DNA of 64,000 nt from Embleya sp045207785 (GCF_045207785.1 NZ_CP108777.1:2604001-2668000); one strand, 5' to 3'. Shown: positions 8,393 through 17,828, counted from the stretch's first letter. Numbers and translations are program-made. Notes: generated from the letters alone by a model not told the origin.

Positions 8393-9475
8393 CTACCAGG
8401 GAACCTCCAGGGGTTGCGCCCCCATGGCCGCCCACCACAGTTGGAACGGGCCAACCTTCTGTTTCGTCATGGTGATGCTTTCGCCCTTGTTCATGGGAAA
8501 CGTCCACTGGGGTTTCGAGTAGTCCACGGTGACTCCGGAGATGACGGAGGTGTTGAGGTACACCTCGCCTCCGTTGCTGAGAAGGATCAGGATTCCGTCG
8601 TTGTTCGCCGTGAGTGTCACCGTCCGTCCGTCGGGCAGGTCCTTGAGTCGCCGGCGGAAGCTGGTTCCGAGTTTCATGGTGCCGTTGACCGTGAGGTTGC
8701 CGACTTCCAGGTCGGGGCGGTTCACACTGATCATCGTGTTGAGGGTGCGTTCGACGGTGTTGTTGCCGGATTGGGCGATGCCGCGCAGGTAGTAGATGGT
8801 GGTGCGGCGGATGTCGGTGAGTGGGTAGCTGCGGCGGTTGGTGACGTCGATCTCGGCCGTGTCGTACAGGAGTTTGTAGGTGGCGCCCTCGGATGCTTCC
8901 CAGGTGAGGGTGGCCTCGCCGCCGTTGTCCACGACGAGCGGCGTGACGACGAGGTTGCGCAGGTGGAAGCCGGGCGGGAACTTTCCGACGCCGAGGGTGA
9001 CCGTGTCGGTGCGCCAGGCGGTCGATCCGGCGCGGTATTCGAGTTCGAGGACCACCGGGGCGCTGCCTACTTGGCGGTTGATGCGGATGCCGTCGAGTTG
9101 GATGGTGACGCCTTGGCCGGGCTGGATGGTGGCGGTGCCGGAGGGTGGTGCGAACACGATGCGCTGGCCTGTGGGGTCGGATGTGGCGGTCCAGCCGGGC
9201 AGGCTGGTGCGTGCGGCGATTCCGGTCAGGTCCAGGGCGAGTTCGGCCGAGGCGGTACCGGTGGGGAGGTACACGGTGAGTTTGCGGGCCTCGATCGCGT
9301 CGGCGGCCTGGCGTGAGCCGACGACGACGAGGTTGGCGAGTTCGACGGTGCCGGTGGCGGGCGAGGCGCGGATCGGGTCGGGTTCGGTGGTGAGTTCGTA
9401 CGACAGGACGGTTCCGGCGGCGAGGGACTGGGAGTCGTCCGGGTCCGCGGCGATGGATTGGGCAACCAGGCTCAT
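8393..9475 (-). CDS. Unknown beta-rich protein with Ig-like region
   Basis: A 360-residue protein starting MSLVAQSIAADPDD. It has no signal peptide. The first 150 residues contain ELTTEPDPIRASPATGTVEL and repeated strands. A middle region (GGEATLTWEASEGATYKLLY) resembles an Ig/fibronectin-like fold, and the end (TFPMNKGESITMTKQK) is also beta-rich. No family assigned. The start is the ATG at 9473-9475; the frame is open to 9970, but the upstream part belongs to a decayed second copy, supporting the internal start. No strong ribosome binding site is seen. Confidence 0.7.
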   Translation of the reverse strand: MSLVAQSIAADPDDSQSLAAGTVLSYELTTEPDPIRASPATGTVELANLVVVGSRQAADAIEARKLTVYLPTGTASAELALDLTGIAARTSLPGWTATSDPTGQRIVFAPPSGTATIQPGQGVTIQLDGIRINRQVGSAPVVLELEYRAGSTAWRTDTVTLGVGKFPPGFHLRNLVVTPLVVDNGGEATLTWEASEGATYKLLYDTAEIDVTNRRSYPLTDIRRTTIYYLRGIAQSGNNTVERTLNTMISVNRPDLEVGNLTVNGTMKLGTSFRRRLKDLPDGRTVTLTANNDGILILLSNGGEVYLNTSVISGVTVDYSKPQWTFPMNKGESITMTKQKVGPFQLWWAAMGAQPLEVPW

Positions 9476-9629
9476 GCTGTGGGTTCCGTTTCTGCGATAG
9501 GCGGAGTCGGGTGCGCCCCGGTTCGTCCCGGCGACCCCGGGCAGGGGCTGCCCGGAGGGGCCGGTGGTGTGGTCACCTGTTCGGGCTCGCTTCGCGAGTA
9601 CCTCGTGGGGGGCGGATTCGACGGCGCCC

Positions 9630-9970
9630 GGGGCGGGAGGAGGCCCCCGATGTCGGTCGGCCACACGGCTGCGCCGTGTCCGGGGCGATCCCGATCGGGT
9701 CCAGAGCCGGGTTGGCGGGGGCCGTGCCGGTGAGGATGTGGACGGTGAGCTCGTCGGCCTCGATGCCCGGGCCGGATGCGGACTTCCCACGATCACCGGG
9801 TTCGCGCGTTCGATTTCGCCTTGCGCGGGTGATGGCCGGATCGGGTCGGGATCGATGGTCGACTCGTGGACCGGGACTGCCTCGACCTCGGTCGCCCCCG
9901 AATCGCTCCCGTCGTCCGTGGACTCGGACAGGACCACACTCGCCCGCAACTCCTCCACCGGCACGGCCAC
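9630..9970 (-). pseudogene. Decayed paralogue of the 8393-9475 protein
   Basis: From a GTG at 9970 (AAGGA and GGGAG just upstream) the frame reads VPVHESTIDPDPIRPSPAQG, matching ELTTEPDPIRASPATGTVEL of the neighbour. After a shift near 9785 a different frame reads GIEADELTVHILTGTAPANP, matching AIEARKLTVYLPTGTASAEL. Only about the first 110 residues survive. It lies immediately upstream on the same strand, so this is a tandem duplication whose upstream copy has decayed. Confidence 0.75.
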
Positions 9971-10557
9971 GCGACACTCCCATTCCTTGAGATCTCCGCG
10001 AGGGACGTCCGCCGCGTAGGCCGGGCCCTGCGGTACACGACACCTGTCGACGACGACCCGAACCGGCGTGGCGCGGCGTTCGCGGTCATCGTGCCGATCG
10101 CCGACAGGCCGAACTACGATCGATCACCTTGTGTGGCTATGACAGTACGAGGAGCGATGATCGTCCGGTAGGCGTAGAACCGGCCGAACCACACCGGAAC
10201 TTCGCGGCGCACACGTTCCGTCGGCGGGGACCGACGCGTCCACGGCCGAATAGTCGACTGGTTGGATGGTCGTGCGTTCGAGAAGACGACGTGCTTTCGG
10301 GGACATCCGGAAAACGCGGGTGGCGCAACGCCACCGGACCGACGCTCCGCGCCCGAAGGCCCTCGGTCCACCGAATCCGACGTAGGACGGCCTCGCGGAC
10401 ACCGGACGAGCCGGCGACGACGCCGGGACGATCGCCGCCCGATCGGGGGTCGACCGCGCGATCGTGCCCGCGTCGTCCCACTGGTCTGTGCGCCCAGGTG
10501 GCCGGTGGTTTGCCGTGACGCGACCCCCGGCGCTCGCCGCGCGGTGGTCGAGGTGCG
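9971..10557. other. Gap without a recognisable gene
   Basis: Arg/Pro-rich shadow frames on both strands, none with a plausible start or family motif. It ends where the IS5-type transposase fragment begins. Confidence 0.5.
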
Positions 10558-10700
10558 CGGATCCGGCCCGACGCGGTGGCCGCCGACAAGGCGTACTCCT
10601 CCCGCGCCAACCGCACCCACCTGCGCACACGCAAGATCAAGGCGGTCATCCCGGAGAAGGCGGACCAGGCCGCAAACCGGAGACGAAGGGGCAGCCGGGG
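10558..10700 (+). pseudogene. IS5-family transposase fragment, 5' side of intron remnant
   Basis: This frame reads RIRPDAVAADKAYSSRANR, then IKAVIPEKADQAANRRRRGS, the signature central segment of IS5-group transposases (ADKAYSSR, ...KAVIPEPADQ-NR-RRG). It stops being transposase-like at about 10700, where reverse transcriptase sequence takes over. The remaining C-terminal transposase segment reappears at about 11600-11728, beyond the group II intron remnant. The N-terminal half of the transposase is missing. Confidence 0.85.
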
Positions 10701-10706
10701 CTGGAA

Positions 10707-11496
10707 CTGTCGCCGGAAAAGACGCTGATCACCCACGCCCGTAAGGGAGCGGCATCCTTCCTCGGATATGAGATCACCGTTCAGCACAATGACAGGCAGG
10801 TCACCCACGGCCGTAGGACGGCCAACGGGAGTATTGCCCTACGGGTGCCGGCGGCGGTGATCAGAGAAAAGGCAGCCCCATACTGCAGACGGGGGAAACC
10901 CGCGCACCGGCCTCAACTTCTAAACGAGGACGATTACACCATCGTCAGCGTCTTCGGGGCCGAATACAGGGGCATCATCCAGTACTACCTGCCGGCCCAG
11001 AACGTATGTCGGCTACATCGGCTGCGATGGGCCATGGAAACCTCGCTGCTCAAGACACTGGCGGCAAAGCATCGCTCGACGGTCTCAAAGATGGCGGCCC
11101 GATACAAGGCCAAAGTCGAGACACCGCACGGGCTTCGCACATGCTTCGAAGCCAGTGTCGCCCCGCAGCGCGGGAAGGAAGCCACTGGTCGCGCGATTCG
11201 GTGGAATCTCTCTTGTACGACAGAAGGCGGCAGTCCTCACGGACCGCCAAGTGGCCGGTCCTCATCCCAGAAAAGAGCTGATCGCTCGGCTCTTGAAAGG
11301 GGAATGCGAGCTCTGTGGGGCGTCACACGACGTACGGGTGCACCACATCCGGAAACTCGCCGACCTCGACAGGGGCAGGTTACTCCCTCAATGGAATCGG
11401 GTCATGGCGAAGAAGAGGCGCAAGACCTTGGTGGTCTGCACCGATTGTCACGACGCCATCCATGTCGGGAAGCCGACTTGCCGGATCACGGAATAG
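10707..11496 (+). pseudogene. Group II intron-encoded maturase/HNH protein, broken
   Basis: The first frame begins LELSPEKTLITHARKGAA and FLGYEITVQHND (end of the reverse transcriptase), then the maturase domain (DYTIVSVFGAEYRGIIQYYL, LKTLAAKHRSTVSKMAARYK). Near 11170 the frame shifts to one reading KPLVARFGGISLVRQKAAVL and an HNH domain: CELCGASHDVRVHHIRKL, with a second Cys pair in CTDCHDAIH. The HH pair and both CxxC zinc pairs are intact. The missing palm with its YADD motif and the frameshift make it non-functional. Confidence 0.85.
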
Positions 11497-11505
11497 GTCA
11501 CTGGA

Positions 11506-11539
11506 GAGCCCGTTACGGGGAAACTCGTACGGCGGGTTC
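11506..11539 (+). ncRNA. Group II intron domain V
   Basis: A 34-base hairpin of the canonical domain V length. It opens with GAGCCCG, pairs with CGGGTTC at the end, has the GAAA tetraloop region GGGGAAACTC and an internal bulge, and lies 10 bases after the HNH stop codon, where domain V is expected. Domain V is the catalytic core of the ribozyme. Domain VI and the 3' splice site should follow within about 40 bases. Confidence 0.85.
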
Positions 11540-11599
11540 GGAGGGAGGCCGTGCGGAAAAGGACCCGCCCAGAAGCGGACACCTCGCCGCGCGGCCTAC

Positions 11600-11728
11600 C
11601 CAACCAACAAGCTCAAGGCCTGGCGCGGACTGGCAACCCGCTATGACAAAACCCCCGAAAGCTACCTGGCGGTCCTCCACCTGCGAGGCACGATCATCTG
11701 GATCCGCAGCCTCCGCCCCGCCGAATAA
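11600..11728 (+). pseudogene. IS5-family transposase C-terminal fragment
   Basis: The frame reads TNKLKAWRGLATRYDKTPES and then YLAVLHLRGTIIWI, the conserved end of IS5-group transposases (NRLKQWRGLATRYDK...). Together with the fragment at 10558-10700 it gives two parts of one transposase separated by the intron remnant. The stretch with the catalytic Glu just before it is not recognisable. Confidence 0.85.
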
Positions 11729-11955
11729 CCACAACTCCGTACACGCCCTGGCACCACGCGCTGATGGCCCGTCGCCCCGACAACCCGCAACGCTCTCTTC
11801 CACAAGCGTGCCGCAGACCACCCGCAGATCCTGGGCCTGCGGCACTGCCGCTGCCGCGGCTTGTCTTCGCCGCGGATGTCAAGACTCGCGTGGTTGCTAC
11901 GACTCTGCGGTGAGTCGCTCTCATCCGGGGAGCGGCCCGAGGGCAAGGATCTGGC

Positions 11956-12699
11956 ATGGGAACGTTGGCGGAGAAGAAGGCCTTGGTGACCGGGGGGTCG
12001 CGGGGGATCGGGCGGGCGATCGTGGTGAGGCTGGCTCGTGAGGGCGCGGCGGTGATGTTCAGCTTCAAGCACGACCAGGCGGCGGCTGAGGACGTGGTGG
12101 CCGAAGTGGCGGCCTTCGGCGGGCGGGCGATCGCGGTACGGGCGGACCAGGGGAGTCTGCCCGACCTGAAGCACCTTTTCGCCGAGGTCGACCGGAGCCT
12201 CGGCGGGTTGGACGTGGTGGTCAACAACGCGGCGATCAATCCGATGGGGAGCATCTGCGACGCCTCGGAGAGCGACTTCGACGAGGTCATGGCCGTCAAC
12301 ACCAAGGGGCCGTTCTTCATCATCCAAGCGGCTGCCGAAAGGCTCGGCGAGGGCGGGCGGATCGTCAACATCTCCTCGTCCGGCGCGGTGCCGGGTCTGG
12401 CCCTGTACTTCGCCAGCAAGGCCGCGCTGGAGGCGATCACCGCGGTCGCCGCCCACGAGTTCGGTCCCCGGGGCATCACGGTCAACAGCGTGACCCCGGG
12501 AGCCACCGAGACAGACATGATGCGCGCCGCGGCCGGGGAGCATCTGGAGCAGGCCGTCGAGCACGTCGTTTCCCTGACGCCGCTGCAGCGGCTCGGACGC
12601 CCGGACGACATCGCCGGCGTCGTCGCCTTCCTGGCCGGGCCCGACGGGCAATGGATCACCGGTCAGAACCTGCGCGCCTCCGGCGGCCTGATGGTCTGA
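11956..12699 (+). CDS. SDR-family NAD(P)-dependent oxidoreductase
   Basis: A 247-residue classical short-chain dehydrogenase. The nucleotide-binding motif TGGSRGIG is at residues 12-19, NNAAI is near residue 91, and the active-site Tyr/Lys are in YFASK (Tyr151, Lys155), with the serine in NISSSGA about 13 residues earlier. The C-terminal part carries PGATETDMMR and the family ending WITGQNLRASGG. It is probably a cytosolic carbonyl reductase or alcohol dehydrogenase; the substrate is unknown. The ATG at 11956 follows AAGGA. It is monocistronic and ends in a strong terminator at 12719. Confidence 0.93.
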   Translation: MGTLAEKKALVTGGSRGIGRAIVVRLAREGAAVMFSFKHDQAAAEDVVAEVAAFGGRAIAVRADQGSLPDLKHLFAEVDRSLGGLDVVVNNAAINPMGSICDASESDFDEVMAVNTKGPFFIIQAAAERLGEGGRIVNISSSGAVPGLALYFASKAALEAITAVAAHEFGPRGITVNSVTPGATETDMMRAAAGEHLEQAVEHVVSLTPLQRLGRPDDIAGVVAFLAGPDGQWITGQNLRASGGLMV

Positions 12700-12718
12700 C
12701 GGTCGCTGATGATGCGAG

Positions 12719-12752
12719 CGACCAGTCCCGCGGAAGAGCGCGGGACTGGTCG
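12719..12752. terminator. Bidirectional intrinsic terminator
   Basis: A perfect 14-bp stem (CGACCAGTCCCGCG and its complement) with a 6-base loop, GAAGAG. It lies 20 bases after the SDR stop and about 40 bases from the end of the convergent ABC gene, so it can end transcripts from both sides. Confidence 0.9.
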
Positions 12753-12790
12753 TTCCGGGAGCAGCCCTCGCGTGGCGAGGGTGGTTCGGG

Positions 12791-13697
12791 TCAGCCCTGT
12801 TGGAGTTTGTAGAGCTCGCCGAAGAGGCCGCCTGCGTGGACGAGTTCGTCGAAGGTGCCGGTTTCGACGATGTGTCCGGCGTTCATGACGAGGATGCGGT
12901 CGGCGTTGCGGACGTTGGCGAGGCGGTGGGTGACGAAGACGGTGGTGCGTCCTGCGGCGAGGGTGCGCAGGCGGGTGAAGACGTGGTGTTCGGCGCGGGC
13001 GTCGAGGGCGGCGGTGGGTTCGTCGAGGATGAGGAAGGCGCTGTCGCGGTGGAAGGCGCGGGCGATGGCGATGCGTTGCCATGGGCCGCCGGAGAGGTCG
13101 TGGCCGCCCCACCAGGAGCGGGCGAGGCTGGTGTCCAGACCGTGGGGCAGGGCCGTCAGTGCGGCGTCCGCTCCGGCGGCCTCGGCGGCGGTGTGCACGG
13201 CGTCGTCGCCGGTGGGTGTGGGGTGTCCGAGGTCGATGTTGTTGCGGGCGTTCATGGGCCATCGGGTGTAGTCCTGCGGTACGGACGCCACGCGTGTCCA
13301 CAGGTGTTCGGGGTCGGTGTCGGTGGTTCTCACGCCGTCCCAGGTGACGGTGCCGGTGTCGGGGAGGTAGAGGCCGGTGAGGAGTTTCGCGAGGGTGGTC
13401 TTGCCACTGCCGTTCTCGCCGACCAGCGCGACGACTTCGCCGTGGTGCAGTTCCAGGGACAGGTTCTCGACGGCGGGGGTGTCGCGGTCGGGGTAGGTGA
13501 AGGAGACCTGCTCGGCCCGTACCAGGGCGGGCCCGGTGGTGGGGAGCGGGACGGTGCCGCGGGCGGTGCGCCACTGGGTGGCGTCGTTGAGGAAGGCCCG
13601 CCAGTCGTCGACGTACAGCCCGGTGTGGAAGACCTTCGCCCGCTGCGCGGACCATGGCGTCGACGGCCGCCGACGCGGCGCGGATGCCGGCGAACAC
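12791..13697 (-). pseudogene. ABC exporter ATPase domain, truncated
   Basis: The intact part is a nucleotide-binding domain: Walker A GENGSGKTTL, a Q-loop region SVPQDYTRW, the signature LSGGPWQRIA (normally LSGGQ-QR), Walker B AFLILDEPTAALD and the H-loop VTHRL. Upstream, in the same frame, come VSFTYPDRDTPAVENLSLEL and the linker KVFHTGLYVDDWRAFL typical of fused exporters, preceded in a shifted frame by GIRAASAAVDAMVRA, the end of the membrane domain. All six membrane spans are gone, and the gene is cut off seven bases after the acetyltransferase stop. The signature Q is replaced by P. Probably non-functional. Confidence 0.8.
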
Positions 13698-13703
13698 CGA
13701 CGC

Positions 13704-14255
13704 TCAGGTTTTGCGCAGCTCCAGGACCAGGACGTCGTGCAGGACCGCGCCTTCCCACGGGTGGGCGCCGCCCACTCGCCGGTATCCCAGGTTGCGGTAC
13801 AGCGTCTGTGCGGCGTCCGCGTCCGGGCGCGCGTTGAGCAGCACCCGCTCGTGCTCCGCGTCCCGCAGGACCGCCTCGTGCAGGTCCCGGCCCACGCCGC
13901 GCCCTCGGGCCTCGGCGAGGACGGCGAGTTCGATCAGCCCGAACGTGCGGTGTCCGTCCTCGCGGCGGACCTCGTCGGGGACGGGTTCGGTCAGGGTGTC
14001 CCACCAGCCGGTGTCCGCGGACAACGCGTATCCGTAAGCGATGCCCAGCGCGCGGCCGCCGTCTTCGCGCGCCACCGCGAGCCGAAAACTCGCCTTCCTG
14101 CATTGCCGGCGGAATCGGCGCCCGTTCGCGGCGACCTCGCTCGCGGTCTTGCCGTAGGGGGGTTCGGCGAACACCGCGCCGTAGGTCGCGCTCACCTCGT
14201 CCTCGAGTGCGGCCGCCGCCGGCCCGTCGTGCCGCTCGATCCTTACGTCGCCCAC
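13704..14255 (-). CDS. GNAT-family N-acetyltransferase
   Basis: A 183-residue acetyltransferase. Motif A for acetyl-CoA binding is seen in LAVLAEARGRGVGRDLHEAV (R-x-x-G-x-G), preceded by FGLIE and followed by LLNARPDADAAQTLYRNLGY, the usual end of the fold. The GTG at 14253-14255 is chosen because a GAGGGGGCGGGG stretch precedes it; the frame is open to 14369 but is Arg/Gly-rich there. It is divergent from the JmjC-like gene at 14395. Its stop lies close to the truncated ABC gene. Acceptor substrate unknown. Confidence 0.87.
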   Translation of the reverse strand: MGDVRIERHDGPAAAALEDEVSATYGAVFAEPPYGKTASEVAANGRRFRRQCRKASFRLAVAREDGGRALGIAYGYALSADTGWWDTLTEPVPDEVRREDGHRTFGLIELAVLAEARGRGVGRDLHEAVLRDAEHERVLLNARPDADAAQTLYRNLGYRRVGGAHPWEGAVLHDVLVLELRKT

Positions 14256-14394
14256 GCCCCGCCCCCTCGTTCGCGTTCGTGTCCCAGCCGTTTCACCAGT
14301 TCGCGCGCCGCTGCGGTGTCGACCCCGGTCATTGCCCGGCCGAACCGGCAAGACCGACGGAAACGACAACTAGCAGAAACCGGAGCAGATCGCG

Positions 14395-15581
14395 ATGACC
14401 CTTGTGTCGATCGCGGAGCGCCTGGGCGGGGACACCTGCCTCGCCCGGGCGTTGCACCGCGACTTCCTGCACGTACCCGGCAGCCCCGCCGACGTCGCCG
14501 GGCTCTGTCCTGGGACGCACTCAACGACATCCTCGCCCACCAGCGCCTGGAGCCGCCCCGGCTGCGGCTCGCCGTCGGTGGCGACGCCCTGCCTCAACAC
14601 GACTACACGATGCCCGAGACCAGCCGCCGCAACGTCGTCGTGCACCGCCTCCAGCCCGGCCACCCGCACGAGCGCCTCGCCGCAGGAGCCACCCTCGTCC
14701 TGGACGCCGTCGACGAACTTTATGGCCCGCTCGGCGGGTTCGCCCAGGACCTCGAACGGTTCACACGCACCGGCGTCCAGATCAACGCCTACGCGTCCTG
14801 GACCCCCGTCGAGGGATTCGGCGTCCACTGGGACGACCACGACACCGTGATCGTCCAACTCGACGGCTCCAAACGCCGGCGCCTGTACGGCTCCACCCGC
14901 ACAGCGCCGCTGCACCGCGACGTCGCCGTCCCCGAACCCCCGCCCGACACACCGATCACCGACCTCGTCCTGACGGCCGGCGACGTGCTCTACGTGCCGC
15001 GCGGCTGGTGGCACGCGGTGACCGCAGACCAGGGACACCCCTCGCTGCACATCACCGCCGGACTTCAGACCCGCACCGGCGCCGACCTCCTGGCGTGGAT
15101 CGCCGACAACCTGCGCCGCGACGCCGACTTCCGCCGCGACCTGCCCGTACACGCCATCCCCGCCGAACAGATCGCACACGTCGAACGCCTGGGCAAACTC
15201 GTCCTTGCCGAATTCACCGACCCCGACCTGTTCGGCGCCTACGCCGCCTCCCGGGACGCCCTCTACCCGGGCCGGATGCGCCCCTCGCTGCCCCACATCG
15301 GCGACGTCCCCGCCGACGGCACCCTCGCCGTGCGTCTGACCACCGCCCGCTCCCATCTGCGCACCGACCCCGTCACCGACACCACCGTCCTGACCGCCAA
15401 CGGCAAGGAGTTCGCGTTCGCCGCGGCCACCGAGCCGATGCTGCGGCCACTCGCCGAGGGTCGCGGCGCAACGCCGGCGGAGTTGGCCGCCCGCGCCGAC
15501 CTCGGGATCGCCGACGCAGCCGCCGTCGTCACGGTCCTGGTCGCCGGCCAAGCCGCCACCATCGCCGGGAGCCCGACGTGA
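14395..15581 (+). pseudogene. JmjC/cupin 2-oxoglutarate oxygenase, one frameshift
   Basis: From the ATG at 14395 (GGAG 9 bases upstream) the frame reads MTLVSIAERLGGDTCLARAL to about 14505. The rest is in another frame: LSWDALNDILAHQRLEPPR, then a cupin with the iron-binding HxD in FGVHWDDHDTVIVQL and the distal His in RGWWHAV, followed by a C-terminal winged-helix-like region. One inserted base in GGGCTCTGTCC would fuse both parts into a roughly 395-residue enzyme like the bacterial ribosomal-protein hydroxylases. All iron ligands are present, so sequencing error is possible. It shares a GTGA overlap with the next gene. Confidence 0.8.
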
Positions 15582-15972
15582 ACGCCCGCCTGGGATTGGG
15601 TACCTACCGCTGCCGCGACAAACCGGCTGGCAGGAACGCTGGGAACGCCTACGTGATGCCGAACACCCGTTGGGCCAGTCCACGCCGTCCCCGGGAGTTG
15701 GATCCGCCGCCGGGATGCTCGGGTGGGATGGCGCCGTCGAAGGCCTGGAGCCGTCCACCGCCCTGGAGAAGCCGTGGTTGGGGCGCCCCCGACTGGAACG
15801 CCTCGCGACCCCGCCGCGTCAGCGCCAAGTCCTCGCGTGGACACTCGCCGGCTTCACCCCTTCGGAGATAGCCCAGGAACTCGGCCTGACCAGTGATGCC
15901 GTGCGCGCGAACCTGATGAAGGGCCGACGAAGGGCGGCGCTTTACCTGAAGACGCGAGAGGAGAACCGGTGA
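15578..15972 (+). pseudogene. Sigma-region-4-like HTH protein, one frameshift
   Basis: A GTG at 15578 overlaps the preceding stop (GTGA). The first seven codons are in one frame. The remainder, from about 15600, is in another: LPLPRQTGWQERWERLRDAE, then a sigma-70 region-4-like helix-turn-helix PPRQRQVLAWTLAGFTPSEI and QELGLTSDAVRANLMKGRRR. Region 2 of a sigma factor is absent, so this is a stand-alone DNA-binding module. It also ends with a GTGA overlap to the next gene. The single shift at the GATTGGGTACC run could be a sequencing error. Confidence 0.7.
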
Positions 15973-17060
15973 CCGACCGCCAGGCGCAGGACGACGTCGC
16001 CCTCGAGTTCGATCGACACCGGTACGTCCTCGCGGTGGGCCTCGAGCAGGCATTGGACGTGGAAGCCGGTCTGCGCGAGATCCTGCTCCACTCCCGCCAC
16101 GCCACCCTCGTCGAGAATCTCGCCGACGTCCTCGACGTCGAAAGCGGGTTGGCGGCGATCGTGCCGCAGGAATACTCGGTGCGGACCCAGTCATGGCCCG
16201 ATCCCGTCTCTTCCGACCCGATCCGATCCGCCCGCGACACCCGGGAGGACCAACGCGCCCTCCTGGAGCGATTCGTGTGGTCGGTCGAGCCTCGGCAACG
16301 GCTCGCCCTCCGCGGCAGAACGCAGGTTACGGCGACCCTGCGGGACTACGAACTCGCCTTCCGGATCGCCAAGGAACTCGAACACGCGCACCGCCACGCC
16401 GCAGGTCTCGTCGACTATCTCGCCGACGCGGCCCGCTTGGATCCACGCGGCGAGCACGTGCGCGCCAGGGCCCGGGAGCATCACACCCTGCGCGGAATCA
16501 GTCGCGTCCACCACAACGTCCTGAACTTCGCGTCCCATGTCCTTGCCCGGGCCTGGACGCCCGACGAAGTCCGCAAGTACGCCACGAGACTCACCGACTC
16601 CGTGGGAGACGCCCTCGACTGCTCCGAACGTCTCCTCGACCCCAAGGCGTGGCCACAGCCCCTGATCCCGACCGAGATGTGGAGCCAGGCGGACTCCACG
16701 AACCTCATGCACGCCCTCATCGCCGCGATGGAATGCGCCGGCCACCTGGCACAACGATTCCTCAGCGAGACACGCCACGAGATCGGCCTCGTTCTCGGGC
16801 GCTTCCCCCTGGGACTGAACGGACCCTCGTTGAGGGCACTGCTCCACGACTTCACGACCTCGGACCTACGCGGCGTGACGCTGACCGAAGTCGACCTGGC
16901 GGGAGTGCGCTGGTCTGGGACCGGAACACGATGGCCTGAGACGATCGACATCGAAGACCTCAAGGACCGCTCCCAAGAAAGCCCGAAAGAGAGCGGAATC
17001 TACGTCGTCCGGCCGCTAACGGCCCCAGCCACGGAATCCGCCCCATGGAACCCGACGTGA
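15969..17060 (+). CDS. Hypothetical helical protein downstream of HTH gene
   Basis: A 363-residue, mostly alpha-helical protein starting MTDRQAQDDVALEFDRHRYV with a GTG at 15969 overlapping the preceding stop. The middle is rich in His and Arg (AKELEHAHRHAAGLVDYLAD). The end carries a pentapeptide-like stretch, DLRGVTLTEVDLAGVRWSGT, common at the C-termini of a Streptomyces family paired with sigma-like HTH proteins. No membrane span or enzyme motif. Two successive four-base overlaps suggest co-translation and joint function of 14395-17060. Precise role unknown. Confidence 0.75.
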   Translation: MTDRQAQDDVALEFDRHRYVLAVGLEQALDVEAGLREILLHSRHATLVENLADVLDVESGLAAIVPQEYSVRTQSWPDPVSSDPIRSARDTREDQRALLERFVWSVEPRQRLALRGRTQVTATLRDYELAFRIAKELEHAHRHAAGLVDYLADAARLDPRGEHVRARAREHHTLRGISRVHHNVLNFASHVLARAWTPDEVRKYATRLTDSVGDALDCSERLLDPKAWPQPLIPTEMWSQADSTNLMHALIAAMECAGHLAQRFLSETRHEIGLVLGRFPLGLNGPSLRALLHDFTTSDLRGVTLTEVDLAGVRWSGTGTRWPETIDIEDLKDRSQESPKESGIYVVRPLTAPATESAPWNPT

Positions 17061-17493
17061 TGACCCCTGCCGCGCCACGTGTGCCCGGGGCCGTGGACAG
17101 CGTGCCCGACCACGGGTGTTCGGCAAGGGCCGAGCGAAGTTCCGCGTGCGTCGAATCGCGTCAACCCCGATCGGTCGACATCGATTCGGAGCCGACTCCG
17201 TACGCCTGAACGGCTCGCCGACGCTTTCGAGGCGGGTCTGCCCGCCCCCGCAAGCCGGTGCGTCCCAATCGGGAGACACGCGCCGCCATCCCAAGGCCCG
17301 ACGGCCGTTGTTGGTCGTCAGGACGGCGGCGCGTGCCTCGCCGGCGGGCTTCTTGGCCGTGGTCGCCGCGTCGACCTGCCTGCTCAGGGAGGTGGCCTTA
17401 TTGAGCGAGGCGGTTTGGGTGATGCGTGGCCTCGTGGCCCCAGCCGCGCGGCGTCTGGGAGGTCACCCCGGGGCACGAGGGGGAGAGCGGCCG
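17061..17493. other. Gap without a recognisable gene
   Basis: Contains an in-frame upstream extension of the XRE gene, but it lacks protein-like composition. No promoter element could be assigned with confidence. Confidence 0.5.
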
Positions 17494-17820
17494 ATGAGTC
17501 GTGGGCGGCCTGAGCGCGACCCCGACCCCGCCCTGCACCCGGATCGCCTCGCCCTGGCCAGGGAGTTGCGCGACTGCCGCAAGGCGTCGGGGATGACCGT
17601 GCGCGAGGTCGCGGACAAGGCGCATTGCTCGCCTTCCTCCGTCTCGCATGCGGAGAGCGGCAAGCGCCTGCCGAGTCCGGGGGTGTTCCGCTGCATCGTG
17701 CGCGCGACCGGCGGCAACGCCGCCTCGCCCCTGTGGAGCCGGCTCTACGCTGCGGCGACCCTCGCGGCCACGAGTCTCGCCGGCCTGTTCCATCAGGTCT
17801 ACGGGCACATTCACCACTGA
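17494..17820 (+). CDS. XRE-family helix-turn-helix protein
   Basis: A 108-residue protein. Helix-turn-helix residues are LARELRDCRKASGMTVREVA and ADKAHCSPSSVSHAESGKRL (about 24-60), close to the N-terminal DNA-binding domain of large Streptomyces XRE proteins. After it comes a short hydrophobic helix (LYAAATLAATSLAGLF) and a His-rich end. The ATG at 17494 follows GGGGGAG. The protein is much shorter than the usual roughly 280-residue XRE/DUF5753 regulators and may be a stand-alone or truncated form. A strong terminator follows 9 bases after the stop. Confidence 0.75.
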   Translation: MSRGRPERDPDPALHPDRLALARELRDCRKASGMTVREVADKAHCSPSSVSHAESGKRLPSPGVFRCIVRATGGNAASPLWSRLYAAATLAATSLAGLFHQVYGHIHH

Positions 17821-17828
17821 ACCACGCG

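Larger units (their letters stand above)
10701..11580 (+). mobile_element. Group II intron remnant
   Basis: A 5'-truncated group II intron: the C-terminal part of its reverse transcriptase/maturase, a frameshifted HNH endonuclease domain, and RNA domain V at 11506-11539. The 5' RNA domains and the reverse transcriptase palm are missing. It lies inside an IS5-type transposase gene, so a retroelement is nested in an insertion sequence. The left boundary is a deletion junction, not a normal intron end. Confidence 0.85.

Noticed and set aside
13497..14394. Upstream extension of the JmjC-like frame
   Set aside because: It is antisense to the ABC and acetyltransferase genes. The real N-terminus is the frame starting at 14395, joined by one indel.
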